The translations under genes and the position numbers were made by a program. A stretch of 54,203 bases of DNA from contig NZ_JAUXZW010000115.1 of assembly GCF_030693805.1 (NCBI RefSeq), positions 1 through 54,203 on the forward strand, read 5' to 3'. This DNA comes from Phenylobacterium sp. (lineage in GTDB: Bacteria; Pseudomonadota; Alphaproteobacteria; Caulobacterales; Caulobacteraceae). The notes under the pieces were generated by a model. It made no database searches, was not told where the DNA came from, and saw nothing but the letters and a program-made list of their open reading frames with translations. Shown here one piece after another: positions 35,629 to 43,282 of this stretch. The first letter of the stretch is position 1; every line of letters begins with the position of its first letter.

Positions 35629-35883
35629 TCAGTCGTCGTCGAATGGCGGCGGCAGGCGACCGGCCTTGAACAGGATGGTCGGGTTCTCGTCGTAGTCGCC
35701 CATTTCAGTGTCCGCCGACACCGCGAAGGCCACCACGCCCAGACGCAGCGGCGCGAGCCGCTCGGCCTTGCGGCGGGCCTCCTCCGGCGTCTTGCAGCCC
35801 ACCTGCTGCTCGGCCCTCAGGCCTTTGCCGCGACCGGCGATATAAGCCTGGACGATGTAGACGGTTTCCCTGGGCATCCCCAT
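35629..35883 (-). CDS. Small hypothetical protein, 84 aa
   Basis: I do not recognise a named family. The protein begins MGMPRETVYIVQAY and appears to be an alpha/beta single domain with a KTPEEARRKAERLA helix and a strand LGVVAFAVSAD. It ends in an acidic tail (PPPFDDD). No signal peptide or membrane helix is seen. Start 35883 is the best guess; ATG 35877 is a close alternative, and the frame is open to 35937. It lies just upstream of msbA on the same strand and may be co-transcribed with it. The high G/C at third positions and orderly composition suggest a real gene. Confidence 0.6.
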   Translation of the reverse strand: MGMPRETVYIVQAYIAGRGKGLRAEQQVGCKTPEEARRKAERLAPLRLGVVAFAVSADTEMGDYDENPTILFKAGRLPPPFDDD

Positions 35884-35947
35884 CCAAGCGGCGCATCGGT
35901 GCGCGGGGTCAATGGCCCGCCGCGCGAATGCCGGCATCGGTGACGGA

Positions 35948-36139
35948 ATGCATCACACACCCCTCGCAATTCTCCTTGTCGTCCCCATACAGGCGGCAGG
36001 CCGCCGGATCAGGGCGGGCGATCCATTCCGGTTTGGCCCGGCCCTGTTCGCGTGCAAGTTCGACGCCGAGGTGGATTCAACCATCCTGACGTTGCTCGAG
36101 GCGCACATCGCCGCTTCGGCGCTGGAAGTTGCGGCCTGA
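35948..36139 (+). CDS. Possible small protein, 63 aa
   Basis: A short open frame in the gap between the small minus-strand gene and the greA-like gene, on the opposite strand to both. It starts MHHTPLAILLVVP and ends LLEAHIAASALEVAA; no family is recognised. About 78 percent of its third codon positions are G or C, somewhat below clear genes here, with the second half looking more coding than the first. A GGTGACGGA stretch directly before the ATG is a weak ribosome binding site at best. It could be a real small gene or chance; nothing else explains these bases. Confidence 0.3.
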   Translation: MHHTPLAILLVVPIQAAGRRIRAGDPFRFGPALFACKFDAEVDSTILTLLEAHIAASALEVAA

Positions 36140-36142
36140 CCG

Positions 36143-36622
36143 CTACTCGACGTCGGTGATCTCGACCGATCGGCCCGCCACCATGACGGTGTCGCCGATC
36201 TCCTTGCCAAGCACGGCCTGGGCGAGGGGCGACACGTGCGAGACGCTGCCGGCCGCGGGGTCGGCCTCGTCCTCGCCGACGATGCGAAAGCTCTGCGTCC
36301 GCCCGTCCTCGCGTTGGAACGTCACCGTGCAACCGAAGGCGACGCGGTCCAGAGTCTTGGGCTTTTCGATCAACTGGGCGGAGGCTCGCCGGGCGCCGAA
36401 GTAGCGCAGGTCGCGGGTCGCGCGCGCCATGGCCGTGCGGTCGGTGCTGACACCGCCTTCCGCCTGGGCGGCGGAGTAGGCGGCGCGCGCCTGGGCGAGC
36501 CCGGCCTCGAGCTGGGCCAGGCCTTGCGGCGTCACCAGATTCGGGTGCGACGAGATCGGACGGTCGGGCAGGTCGGCCGCGGCGGCCTCGCTGTCTTCCT
36601 CACGGGTGAAGGCGACGCTCAT
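36143..36622 (-). CDS. GreA/GreB-family transcription elongation factor, 159 aa
   Basis: A secondary-channel factor of RNA polymerase. The N-terminal part contains DLPDRPISSHPNLVTPQGLAQLEAGLAQA, which resembles the alphaproteobacterial GreA-type paralogues that lead with a PDRPIS..PN.VT segment before the coiled coil. The C-terminal FKBP-like domain is intact (FQREDGRTQSFRIVGEDEAD, then SPLAQAVLGKEIGDTVMV). The coiled coil appears shorter than in canonical GreA, and the acidic tip residues are not obvious, so true cleavage activity is uncertain. No Shine-Dalgarno sequence precedes the ATG. A TTAACC..GTTATC pair close upstream could be a promoter starting near the ATG. Confidence 0.85.
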   Translation of the reverse strand: MSVAFTREEDSEAAAADLPDRPISSHPNLVTPQGLAQLEAGLAQARAAYSAAQAEGGVSTDRTAMARATRDLRYFGARRASAQLIEKPKTLDRVAFGCTVTFQREDGRTQSFRIVGEDEADPAAGSVSHVSPLAQAVLGKEIGDTVMVAGRSVEITDVE

Positions 36623-36666
36623 GACTCTGATAACGATCCGGCGCGGTTAAATATCCATGGGCCGAC

Positions 36667-36849
36667 TCAGCGTTTCTTGCCGAGCTCGGCGGCGATGTCT
36701 TTGGTCATCCGACCGGCCTTCCTGTGGGCGGCGGTGAGCTGGTCGCGGGTGACGCCCCAGCGTTTCATCCAGAACTCCACCGCCTTGCGCTCCGACAGGT
36801 CCAGCCGGTCCTTGTCGATGAAGCCGCGCTTGTCCTTCAGACCGGCCAT
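36667..36849 (-). CDS. DUF3606 domain protein, 60 aa
   Basis: A small basic protein with the DUF3606 pattern: KRGFIDKDRLDLSERKAVEF followed by a WGVTRDQLTAAHRKAG helix-turn and a Lys/Arg-rich end. Many bacteria have several such proteins and the function is unknown. The start at 36849 is well supported by AGGAG 6 bases before the ATG; the frame is open to 36924, but that start has no such site. It is a single-gene unit between the greA-like gene and a divergent phosphatase gene. Confidence 0.85.
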   Translation of the reverse strand: MAGLKDKRGFIDKDRLDLSERKAVEFWMKRWGVTRDQLTAAHRKAGRMTKDIAAELGKKR

Positions 36850-36914
36850 GGGGTGCTCCTGCATCGTCGCGCCGCGATTGTCACAAGGCTCGCGGCCCGT
36901 GGGAAGCGGCGTCT

Positions 36915-36942
36915 TTGCGTCCACGCGACGAAACGCTTAGGT
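36915..36942 (+). promoter_or_regulatory. Candidate promoter of the phosphatase gene (near-leaderless)
   Basis: TTGCGT (36915-36920), a 14-base spacer and GCTTAGGT (36935-36942) match the Caulobacter housekeeping promoter form TTGACG-10 to 14 bases-GCTANAWC in part. Transcription would start at about 36948-36950, that is at or next to the ATG at 36950, so the message may be leaderless. This is pattern matching only. Confidence 0.4.
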
Positions 36943-36949
36943 AGGCGAA

Positions 36950-37627
36950 ATGTCGCCGCAGGCTAAGACGTTCGACCTGAACACGCCCGAGGGGCGCACA
37001 CGGACCTATCTCGACTATCTCTGGAACGACCACGCCTATCTGCGGCTGGGCTTTTCCAACGCCCACTGGATCAGCGACGAGCTGGTGCGCACCAACCAAC
37101 CCTGGCCGTTCCAGCTGGCGGCCTGGAAGGCGCGCGGGGTGCGCACCATCGTCAATCTGCGCGGCGGGTTCGACGCGAGCTTCCACGCCCTGGAGAAGGA
37201 CGCCTGCGCGAAGCTGGGCCTGACCCTCGTGGACTTCACCATCACCTCGCGCGAGGTCCCGAGCCGCGAGCGGGTGCTGGGGGCCAAGCGCCTGTTCGAG
37301 ACCCTCGAGTACCCGGCGTTGATGCATTGCAAGTCCGGCGCTGACCGCGCCGGGATCATGAGCGTGTTCTACATGCACTTTCGCAAGGGCAAGACGATCC
37401 GCGAGGCGCTCGACCAGCTCGGCCTGCGCTACCTGCATGTGCGGGCCGGCAAGACGGGGGTGCTGGACTACACTTTCGAGCGCTATCTCGAAGTCGGCGA
37501 GCCTGCGGGGTTGTCGTTCCTCGAGTGGGTGGAGAGCCCTGCCTATGACCCAGCCGGCATCAAGGCCGATTTCCGCGCGCTTTGGTGGGGCAAGCTGCTG
37601 ACAGACCAGGTGCTGCGACGCGAGTGA
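36950..37627 (+). CDS. Tyrosine/dual-specificity phosphatase-like protein, 225 aa
   Basis: A cytoplasmic protein of the cysteine-dependent phosphatase fold. The P-loop CX5R is complete as ALMHCKSGADRAGIMS (Cys near residue 127), and an upstream WPFQLAAWKARGVRTIVNLRG segment is like that of the DSP-type phosphatases found with polysaccharide and LPS genes. A general acid Asp would be in LTLVDFTITSREVP. About 60 residues follow the catalytic core. The substrate is unknown; candidates are phosphotyrosine, inositol phosphates or phospho-sugars. It stands alone on the plus strand with a candidate promoter directly upstream. Confidence 0.85.
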   Translation: MSPQAKTFDLNTPEGRTRTYLDYLWNDHAYLRLGFSNAHWISDELVRTNQPWPFQLAAWKARGVRTIVNLRGGFDASFHALEKDACAKLGLTLVDFTITSREVPSRERVLGAKRLFETLEYPALMHCKSGADRAGIMSVFYMHFRKGKTIREALDQLGLRYLHVRAGKTGVLDYTFERYLEVGEPAGLSFLEWVESPAYDPAGIKADFRALWWGKLLTDQVLRRE

Positions 37628-37657
37628 TCGCGGATGTCGCCTAGTGGACAGACCACG

Positions 37658-37682
37658 TTGACTGCACCAACTAAGCTTCGCC
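37658..37682 (+). promoter_or_regulatory. Candidate promoter of a 68-aa gene (near-leaderless)
   Basis: TTGACT (37658-37663), an 11-base spacer and GCTTCGCC (37675-37682) resemble the Caulobacter housekeeping promoter. The start of transcription would fall at about 37688-37690, over the two tandem ATG codons at 37686 and 37689, again suggesting a leaderless message. No Shine-Dalgarno sequence is present between the promoter and the gene. Confidence 0.4.
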
Positions 37683-37685
37683 GTC

Positions 37686-37892
37686 ATGATGACGAGCGTC
37701 GAAGATGGCGAGGACTATTACACCCTGCTCGGGGTGCGCGCCGACGGCGTGGCGTCGGTGATCGAGGTGCTGATGGCCGCGATGCCCTCCGTGCGACACA
37801 AGGCGGACTCCCTGCTGGCCGAGCACGCAAGCTGCGTCCACGTCGAAGTCTGGAAGGGCGCGACCCTGGTCGATCGGTTCGCCCGCGCCTGA
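37686..37892 (+). CDS. Small hypothetical protein, 68 aa
   Basis: No family recognised. The protein reads MMTSVEDGEDYYTLLGVRAD, then an alpha-helical middle (VIEVLMAAMPSVRHKADSLL) and a strand-like end (CVHVEVWKGATLVDRFARA). Almost every third codon position is G or C, so coding is likely. ATG 37686 and 37689 are both possible starts. It converges on the DUF4170 gene, with 4 bases between the two stop codons. No signal peptide or membrane helix is present. Confidence 0.65.
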   Translation: MMTSVEDGEDYYTLLGVRADGVASVIEVLMAAMPSVRHKADSLLAEHASCVHVEVWKGATLVDRFARA

Positions 37893-37896
37893 GCGG

Positions 37897-38139
37897 TCAG
37901 TGCGCGTGGTCGTGGTCGTCGTCGTCCGGATTCAACAGCTTGTGCGCGTGGATGATGAAGTAGCGCATCAGCGCGTTGTCCACCGTCGACTGGGCCTTGC
38001 CGCGCCAGGCGGCCAGCGCCTCGCCGTAGTTGGGGTAGGCGCCGACGAGATCGACCTTGGACAGATCGCGGAACGTGGTCCCGTTCAGGTCCTTCAGTTC
38101 GCCGCCGATGACCAGGTGGAGGAGCTGGGAGTCGGGCAT
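37897..38139 (-). CDS. DUF4170 domain protein, 80 aa
   Basis: A small protein of the DUF4170 family, recognised by LHLVIGGELKDLNGTTFRDL, VGAYPNYGEALAAWRGKAQ and DNALMRYFIIHAHKLL. It ends in an acidic, His-containing tail (DDDDHDHAH) that could bind metal. The function is unknown. In alphaproteobacteria this family commonly sits directly downstream of a CysQ-like phosphatase gene, as here (30 bases), so the two are probably co-transcribed. Confidence 0.85.
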   Translation of the reverse strand: MPDSQLLHLVIGGELKDLNGTTFRDLSKVDLVGAYPNYGEALAAWRGKAQSTVDNALMRYFIIHAHKLLNPDDDDHDHAH

Positions 38140-38169
38140 GGTCGGTGTTCCAGGCTTTGGATCGGATTG

Positions 38170-38970
38170 TCAGGGGCGAGGTTGAGCGACCGGGATATGC
38201 CGGACCCGGTCGAGGATCAACGGCGCGATGCGCGGGTTGGCGCACAGCAGGCTGGACTGCCTTGGCGTCGGGCGGTTGTAGGCGAACGGGTGTCCCAGAT
38301 GATCGCAGACCACCGCGCCGGCTTCGCCGGCGATCAGGTCGGCGGCCGCCAGGTCCCAGTCGTGCTTGGGGATCAGGGTCAGCGCCGCGTCGAAGGTCCC
38401 GCCCGCCACCAGACACATCCGGTAGGCCGTGGAGTTGCGCGACGCCACGCGCATGGGCGGCCACGGCGTCGGCCAGCCGTCGCGGCTGAACAGCCGGGCG
38501 TTGGAGACAATGCCGCAGTCCTCCAGCACATCGGTGTCGCTGACGCGGATCGGCTGACCGTTGAGGGTGGCGCCGCCGCCGGCGCTGGCCGCGTAGGTCT
38601 CGTCCAGCTGCGGGGCGAAGACCACGCCGGCGCTCGGCCGGTCGCCCTCGACCACCGCCACCGAAACCACCCACCAGGGTTGGCCGCCCAGAAAAGCGCG
38701 GGTGCCGTCGATGGGGTCGACCACGAAAAGGCGGTGGTCGGACAGCCGGCGATCGTCGTCGGCGGTCTCTTCCGAAAGCCAGCCGTAGTCGGGGCGCGCC
38801 TCGCCCAGTCGCCGCTTCAGCAGGGCGTCGGCGGCGAGGTCGGCGTTGGTCACCGGCGAGTCGCCGGCCTTGTAGGCGATCTCCAGCCCTGCATCGCGCA
38901 TCTTCAGCGCCAGTTCGCCAGCCTCCCTCGCCGCCTCCAGGATCAAGGCGAGGTCGGCGGCGGCGGTCAT
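38170..38970 (-). CDS. cysQ: 3'(2'),5'-bisphosphate nucleotidase, CysQ/inositol monophosphatase family
   Basis: A Mg2+-dependent, Li+-sensitive type phosphatase that most likely turns PAP into AMP and phosphate, relieving inhibition of PAPS-using enzymes. The family motifs are all present: the metal-site Glu in WLSEETADD, DPIDGTRAF, and WDLAAADLIAGEAG near the end. Length 266 fits CysQ. Inositol-1-phosphatase activity is an alternative. Its ATG overlaps the pmbA stop (ATGA, 38967-38970). The sulfotransferase at 3105-3845 would produce its substrate. Confidence 0.88.
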   Translation of the reverse strand: MTAAADLALILEAAREAGELALKMRDAGLEIAYKAGDSPVTNADLAADALLKRRLGEARPDYGWLSEETADDDRRLSDHRLFVVDPIDGTRAFLGGQPWWVVSVAVVEGDRPSAGVVFAPQLDETYAASAGGGATLNGQPIRVSDTDVLEDCGIVSNARLFSRDGWPTPWPPMRVASRNSTAYRMCLVAGGTFDAALTLIPKHDWDLAAADLIAGEAGAVVCDHLGHPFAYNRPTPRQSSLLCANPRIAPLILDRVRHIPVAQPRP

Positions 38971-40307
38971 CGTCCGGCGATCGCCAGGGCGTCGACCAGG
39001 ATCGATGGCGCGTTGGAGGCGCCGCGGATCTCCAGGTCCGAACCCGGGATCATGCGGGCGAAGATGTCGAGCAGGTTGCCCGCCACGGTGATCTCGGTGA
39101 CCGGGTAGGCGAGTTCACCGTCTTCGAACCAGAAGCCGGAGCAGCCCACCGACCAGTCGCCGGTGTTGCCGTTCAATGACGGGCCGAACATCGAGGTGAT
39201 CAGCAGGCCGTCCTTGGCCTGGCGCATCAGGTCGGCGCGGTCGGCGTCGCCAGGCTGCAGGGTCAGGTTCGATGGGCCGACGCCGGGCGGGCCGGCCAGG
39301 CCGCGCGATGCATGGCCCGTTGTGGTCAGGCCAAGCTGGCGCGCCGAGCTGGAGTTCAACAGCCAGGTGGTCAGCACCCCGTCGTCGATCAGCGCATGGC
39401 GGCGGTTGGCGACGCCCTCGTCGTCGAACGGCGCGGACCCCAGGCCGCGCAGGCGGTGCGGGTCGTCGATGACATTGACGCCCTTGGCGAACAGCTGCTG
39501 ACCCAGCTTGTCTTTCAGGAACGATGTGCCGCGGGCGATCGACGGGCCGGCGATGGCGCCGATCAGCGGCCCCATCAGCGACGACGCCAGGCGGTTCTCG
39601 AAGATCACCGGGGCGGTCGTCGAGTCGATCTTGCGCGCACCCAGCCGCTGGGCCGCGCGGCGGCCGGCCTCGGTTCCCAGGCTCTCGGGCGCGGGCAGGT
39701 CGGCGCGCCAGCGCACGGTGCGATAGTCGTGGCCGGTCTCCATCACCTGGCCATCGCCGGCGATCGCCGAGGCGCCCAGCGAGAAGGCCGACGCCCGGTG
39801 GGGGGCGGAAAACCCGCCGCTGGTCACCAGCCGCCATTGGTTGGACGACCATGATCCGCTGGCCCCGTCGGAGTTGACCACGCCCTCGACGGTGCGCGCG
39901 GCGTCCTCGGCGATGCGGGCGCGGGCCTCCAGGTCCTCCGGCGAGGGCTCTTCGGCGTCGAACAGGTCGAGGTCGGGCAGCGGTCCGCGGGCCAGCAGTG
40001 CCGGGTCGGCGAGGCCGGAGTAGGGATCCTCCGGCGCAAGCCTGGCCATGGCCACGGCGCGCTCGACGAGCTTGGCGCGCGCCTCGGCGGAGATGTCGGA
40101 GCCGGAGACGGTGGCGTGGCGGCGGCCGACGAAGACCCGCAGGCCGAGGTCGCGGGATTCCTCGCGCTCCACCTCCTCAAGTTTACCCAGCCGCACGGTC
40201 ACCGACAGGGCGCGGCGATCGGCGCCGACGGCCTCGGCCGCGTCGGCGCCGGCGGCCAGCGCCGCCTTCACCACGTCTTCAAGCAGGTTTTCATCCATCA
40301 GCGCCAT
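38967..40307 (-). CDS. pmbA: TldD/PmbA family metalloprotease-like protein
   Basis: A PmbA-like subunit of the TldD/PmbA proteolytic pair, which in E. coli matures microcin B17 and degrades the CcdA antitoxin. The N-terminal domain includes VTVRLGKLEEVEREESRDLGLRVFVG, a conserved opening of the family. The C-terminal part has SSLMGPLIGAIAGPSIARGTSFL, DDEGVANRRHALIDDGVLT and CSGFWFEDGELAYPVTEITVAGN. The zinc motif HExxxH belongs to TldD, not PmbA, and I do not see it here. Start 40307 or 40298 is possible (446 or 443 residues); the frame is open to 40331. A tldD partner is not in this window. Confidence 0.9.
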   Translation of the reverse strand: MALMDENLLEDVVKAALAAGADAAEAVGADRRALSVTVRLGKLEEVEREESRDLGLRVFVGRRHATVSGSDISAEARAKLVERAVAMARLAPEDPYSGLADPALLARGPLPDLDLFDAEEPSPEDLEARARIAEDAARTVEGVVNSDGASGSWSSNQWRLVTSGGFSAPHRASAFSLGASAIAGDGQVMETGHDYRTVRWRADLPAPESLGTEAGRRAAQRLGARKIDSTTAPVIFENRLASSLMGPLIGAIAGPSIARGTSFLKDKLGQQLFAKGVNVIDDPHRLRGLGSAPFDDEGVANRRHALIDDGVLTTWLLNSSSARQLGLTTTGHASRGLAGPPGVGPSNLTLQPGDADRADLMRQAKDGLLITSMFGPSLNGNTGDWSVGCSGFWFEDGELAYPVTEITVAGNLLDIFARMIPGSDLEIRGASNAPSILVDALAIAGR

Positions 40308-40347
40308 ATGGCGGAGCGCGCATGCCGGCACAAGCGCGCGAGCACGT

Positions 40348-40758
40348 TCAAAGGATCGCGTAGAAGATCAGCGCGACACCGGCGAAGACGTAGGCGATCC
40401 AGGTCGCCAGCATCCCGACCGATCGGGCGGGCGTCGCCGCCGAGGAGATCGAAACCCCGACCGCGTGGGTGACGCGGCCGCCGAACAGGATCACGCCGGT
40501 GATGTGGATGGCCAGGGGCGCTGCGCCGACCGCAGCCAGCACGACCAGGGCGATCAGCGCGGCGGGTATGTATTCGGCGGCGTTGCCGAATGCGCGGATC
40601 GCGCGCGCCAGCGACGGGGCTTCGCCGGCGCCATCGCCGATCTCCACGTGATGCAGCCTGCGCTGGCGCACCGCCAGCACCGAGAGCGTCAGGAGCAGGA
40701 AGAGGTGCAGGCCCACCCAAAGGGCGGCCGCATTGGCCGATGTCGCCGGATCCATCAA
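40348..40758 (-). CDS. MAPEG family membrane protein, 136 aa
   Basis: A four-helix membrane protein of the MAPEG type (microsomal glutathione S-transferase-like). Seen features are an N-terminal helix (LWVGLHLFLLLTLSVLAV), the loop with RRLHHVEIGDG, the conserved RAIRAFGNAAEYIP segment with the FxNxxEY glutathione-site pattern, and two further hydrophobic helices. Bacterial members are poorly defined and may act in glutathione-dependent detoxification. ATG 40758 or 40755. It ends 40 bases before the pmbA start on the same strand. Confidence 0.88.
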   Translation of the reverse strand: MMDPATSANAAALWVGLHLFLLLTLSVLAVRQRRLHHVEIGDGAGEAPSLARAIRAFGNAAEYIPAALIALVVLAAVGAAPLAIHITGVILFGGRVTHAVGVSISSAATPARSVGMLATWIAYVFAGVALIFYAIL

Positions 40759-40836
40759 CCTGGTGTCCTCAATTCGCCCCCGCGCCCGCGCGCAGTTGTG
40801 CGCGATCGCCGCTCAAGCGCAAGCCTTGCGGCCGGT

Positions 40837-42366
40837 TCAGCGTTTCAGCGGCGCGCCGTCGCCGGGCAGGCCCAGGCGGGCCCATTTCTCGGTGACCGCG
40901 GCGATCACGCCTTCGTCCATGCCGAGTTCGACGCCCCATTCGCGCCTGGTCTCGGGCGGCCATTTGTTGGTGGCGTCGAGGCCGATCTTCGAGCCCAGGC
41001 CCGACTCCGGCGAAGCGAAGTCCAGGTAGTCGATGGGGGTGTTCTCGATCAGGGTCACGTCGCGGGCCGGGTCCATGCGGGTGGCGATCGCCCACATGAC
41101 GTCCTTCCAGTCGCGGGCGTCGATGTCGTCGTCCACGACGATCACCCACTTGGTGTACATGAACTGCCGAAGGTAACTCCAGACGCCCATCATCACGCGC
41201 TTGGCGTGGCCGGGGTAGGCCTTCTTCATCGACACCACGGCGATGCGGTAGCTGCAGCCCTCGGGCGGCAGCCAGAAGTCGATGATCTCGGGAAACTGCT
41301 GGCGCAGCAGCGGGATGAACACCTCGTTCAGCGCTTCGCCAAGGATGCTGGGCTCGTCCGGCGGGCGGCCGGTGAAGGTGGTCAGGTAGATCGGGTCGCG
41401 GCGCATGGTGATGGCGCTGACCTGGAAGACCGGGAACTGCTCGACCGAGTTGTAGTAGCCGGTGTGGTCGCCGTACGGCCCTTCGTCGGCGTACTCGTCC
41501 AGCAGGACGTGGCCCTCGATGACGATCTCGGCTTCGGCGGGCACCATCAGCGGCACCGTCTTGGCGGCCACCAGCTCGACCTTGGCCCCGCGCAGCAGGC
41601 CGGCGAACTGGTACTCCGACAAGGTGTCGGGCACCGGGGTCACGGCGGCCAAGATGACGCCGGGGTCAGCGCCGATCACCACGCAGGCCGGCAGCGGCTC
41701 GGGCCGACCGGCCGCCTTCCAGCGCCGGTGATGCTGGGCGCCTCCGCGATGCGCAAGCCAACGCATGATGGTGCGATCCTTGCCCAGCACCTGCATGCGG
41801 TAGATGCCCAGGTTGAAATCGTCCTCGCGGCTGTCCGACGGCCCCTTGGTGACCACCAGCGGCCAGGTGATCAGCGGCGCCGGCTCGCCCGGCCAGCAGG
41901 TCTGGATCGGCAGCTTGGTCAGGTCGATGTCTGCGCCGGTCAGCACCACGTCCTGCACGGGCGCCTTCTTCACCACCTGCGGGCGCATGGCCATCACCGT
42001 GCGGGCCAGCGGCAGCATCTCGAAGGCGTCCTTCAACCCGCGCGGCGGCTCAGGCGCGCGCAGGAAGGCCAGCAGTTCGCCGACCTCGCGCAGGTCCGCC
42101 GCCGTGGTGCGTTCCTCGCCGCCCAGGGTCACGCCCATGGCGACCCGCTTTACCGTGCCGAACAGGTTGACCATCGCCGGCATAGAGGACCGCTCGCCGT
42201 CGGCTCGGATCACGTTTTCGAAGATCACCGCCGGGCCGCCCTGAGCCAGCAGGCGCCGCTGGATCTCGGTCATCTCCAGCACGGACGACACCGGCTCGGT
42301 CACGCGCACCAGCTCGCCGGCGGCCTCCAGCTTGCCGATGAACTCCCGCAACGACCGATAGGCCAT
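40837..42366 (-). CDS. ubiD: UbiD-family decarboxylase (4-hydroxy-3-polyprenylbenzoate carboxy-lyase)
   Basis: A prenylated-FMN-dependent decarboxylase of ubiquinone synthesis. The N-terminus [20 protein letters not shown] is typical of UbiD, and the active-site region has [20 protein letters not shown], which carries a catalytic Glu and metal ligands. [25 protein letters not shown] and the C-terminal [10 protein letters not shown] follow. Length 509 is close to E. coli UbiD (497). The UbiX partner that makes the cofactor is not in the window. ubiA lies 2 kb away on the same strand. The yjbR-like gene ends 60 bases upstream. Confidence 0.93.
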   Translation of the reverse strand: MAYRSLREFIGKLEAAGELVRVTEPVSSVLEMTEIQRRLLAQGGPAVIFENVIRADGERSSMPAMVNLFGTVKRVAMGVTLGGEERTTAADLREVGELLAFLRAPEPPRGLKDAFEMLPLARTVMAMRPQVVKKAPVQDVVLTGADIDLTKLPIQTCWPGEPAPLITWPLVVTKGPSDSREDDFNLGIYRMQVLGKDRTIMRWLAHRGGAQHHRRWKAAGRPEPLPACVVIGADPGVILAAVTPVPDTLSEYQFAGLLRGAKVELVAAKTVPLMVPAEAEIVIEGHVLLDEYADEGPYGDHTGYYNSVEQFPVFQVSAITMRRDPIYLTTFTGRPPDEPSILGEALNEVFIPLLRQQFPEIIDFWLPPEGCSYRIAVVSMKKAYPGHAKRVMMGVWSYLRQFMYTKWVIVVDDDIDARDWKDVMWAIATRMDPARDVTLIENTPIDYLDFASPESGLGSKIGLDATNKWPPETRREWGVELGMDEGVIAAVTEKWARLGLPGDGAPLKR

Positions 42367-42425
42367 GTGATCTCCGCGCTCCGCAGCTCAGTGCGGGCGG
42401 AAGCTAGGGCGCGGGCCGCGGCGTG

Positions 42426-42770
42426 TCACGCCCGCTCGGCGTCATAGGCCTTGACCAGCTTCTTCGGCGCGACGCGGCGCCAGCGGCGTTCGATAAAGTT
42501 GCGGAACGAGCCCGGGTGCAGGCTCTCCATCCGCGCCAGCACGCTGGAATAATCCTTATAGTGCGCGGTGATGTGGAAGGTCGCGGGCTCGGCCTCCATC
42601 AGCATCTCACGCTCGTCGAAGCTGACGTCCACCAGCACCAGGCTCTGGTCCTCGCGGCGCAGTCGGGTGAGGAACTTGCCGGCCACCTTGAACGCCGGCG
42701 CGCCGTACGACTGGCCTTCCTCGACCCCCGGAAAGCCCATGACCACGGCGTGCATCTCCTCGTAGGTCAT
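42426..42770 (-). CDS. MmcQ/YjbR family protein, 114 aa
   Basis: A small alpha/beta double-wing type domain protein of the MmcQ/YjbR family, sometimes called DNA-binding but of unknown role. The pattern FPGVEEGQSYGAPAFKVAGK at the N-terminus and a C-terminal ERRWRRVAPKKLVKAYD are typical. ATG 42770 gives the family length; the frame is open to 43040 only as a shadow of the VOC gene. It lies 17 bases downstream of the VOC gene and is probably co-transcribed with it. Confidence 0.85.
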   Translation of the reverse strand: MTYEEMHAVVMGFPGVEEGQSYGAPAFKVAGKFLTRLRREDQSLVLVDVSFDEREMLMEAEPATFHITAHYKDYSSVLARMESLHPGSFRNFIERRWRRVAPKKLVKAYDAERA

Positions 42771-42787
42771 GGATGGTCTCCGGGGCG

Positions 42788-43126
42788 TCAGCCTTCCGAC
42801 CATACCGCCAGTTCGTTGCCGGCGGGATCGCGGAAGTGGAAGCGGCGACCGCCGGGGAAGGCGAAGATCGGCCGCAGGATCTTGCCGCCGGCCGCCACGA
42901 CCTTCGCCGCCATGACCTCCAGGTCGCTCGCGTACAGCACCGGCAGCGGCGCCTGGCCGGAGGGGGCGCCGGCGTCGAAGCCGCCGTCCAGGCCCTGTTC
43001 GAAGGCCGCATAGGCCGGACCGTAGTCTGTGAACGTCCATCCGAAGGCGTCCCCGTAGAACCGCTTCGTCGCCGGCAGCTCGCCGCCGGGCATCTCCAGA
43101 TAGTCGAGCTTGCCGTCGTCGCGCAT
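42788..43126 (-). CDS. VOC (glyoxalase/dioxygenase superfamily) protein, 112 aa
   Basis: A single vicinal-oxygen-chelate domain with two beta-alpha-beta-beta-beta halves: LDYLEMPGGELPATKRFYGDAFGWTF, then FHFRDPAGNELAVW at the end. The final Glu of DPAGNE is the usual metal ligand, but the N-terminal ligand position is not a clear His, so metal binding and catalysis are uncertain. A GAGGG ribosome binding site supports ATG 43126; an upstream ATG at 43159 is possible. It is divergent from a lipoprotein gene, with an inverted repeat between them. Confidence 0.82.
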   Translation of the reverse strand: MRDDGKLDYLEMPGGELPATKRFYGDAFGWTFTDYGPAYAAFEQGLDGGFDAGAPSGQAPLPVLYASDLEVMAAKVVAAGGKILRPIFAFPGGRRFHFRDPAGNELAVWSEG

Positions 43127-43153
43127 GTGCCGCCCTCTTTTGTTCGTTATTTG

Positions 43154-43173
43154 TTCCACAGCGGCGTGTGGAA
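43154..43173. promoter_or_regulatory. Perfect 7-bp inverted repeat in the VOC/lipoprotein divergent region
   Basis: TTCCACA and TGTGGAA flank a 6-base centre (GCGGCG). It lies 28 bases before the VOC start and 110 bases before the lipoprotein start, in one of the most A/T-rich stretches of the window. It is a plausible operator for a dimeric regulator. A TAATAT at 43242-43247 could be the -10 of the lipoprotein gene, but no good -35 is seen. Confidence 0.4.
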
Positions 43174-43282
43174 TGTAAACCCTAAACCCGTCGGCCGCGC
43201 CTCTTTCGGACGGTCGACTCGCCTTATTGTAGTTGTCGGGATAATATCCCTCTGAGGCTGCAAAACCTCGGGGGGGAACATC

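Noticed and set aside
40048-42447. 799-codon open frame on the plus strand opposite pmbA and ubiD
   Set aside because: Low-complexity Arg/Gln/His-rich translation without family motifs; it covers two well-supported minus-strand genes and a MAPEG gene.
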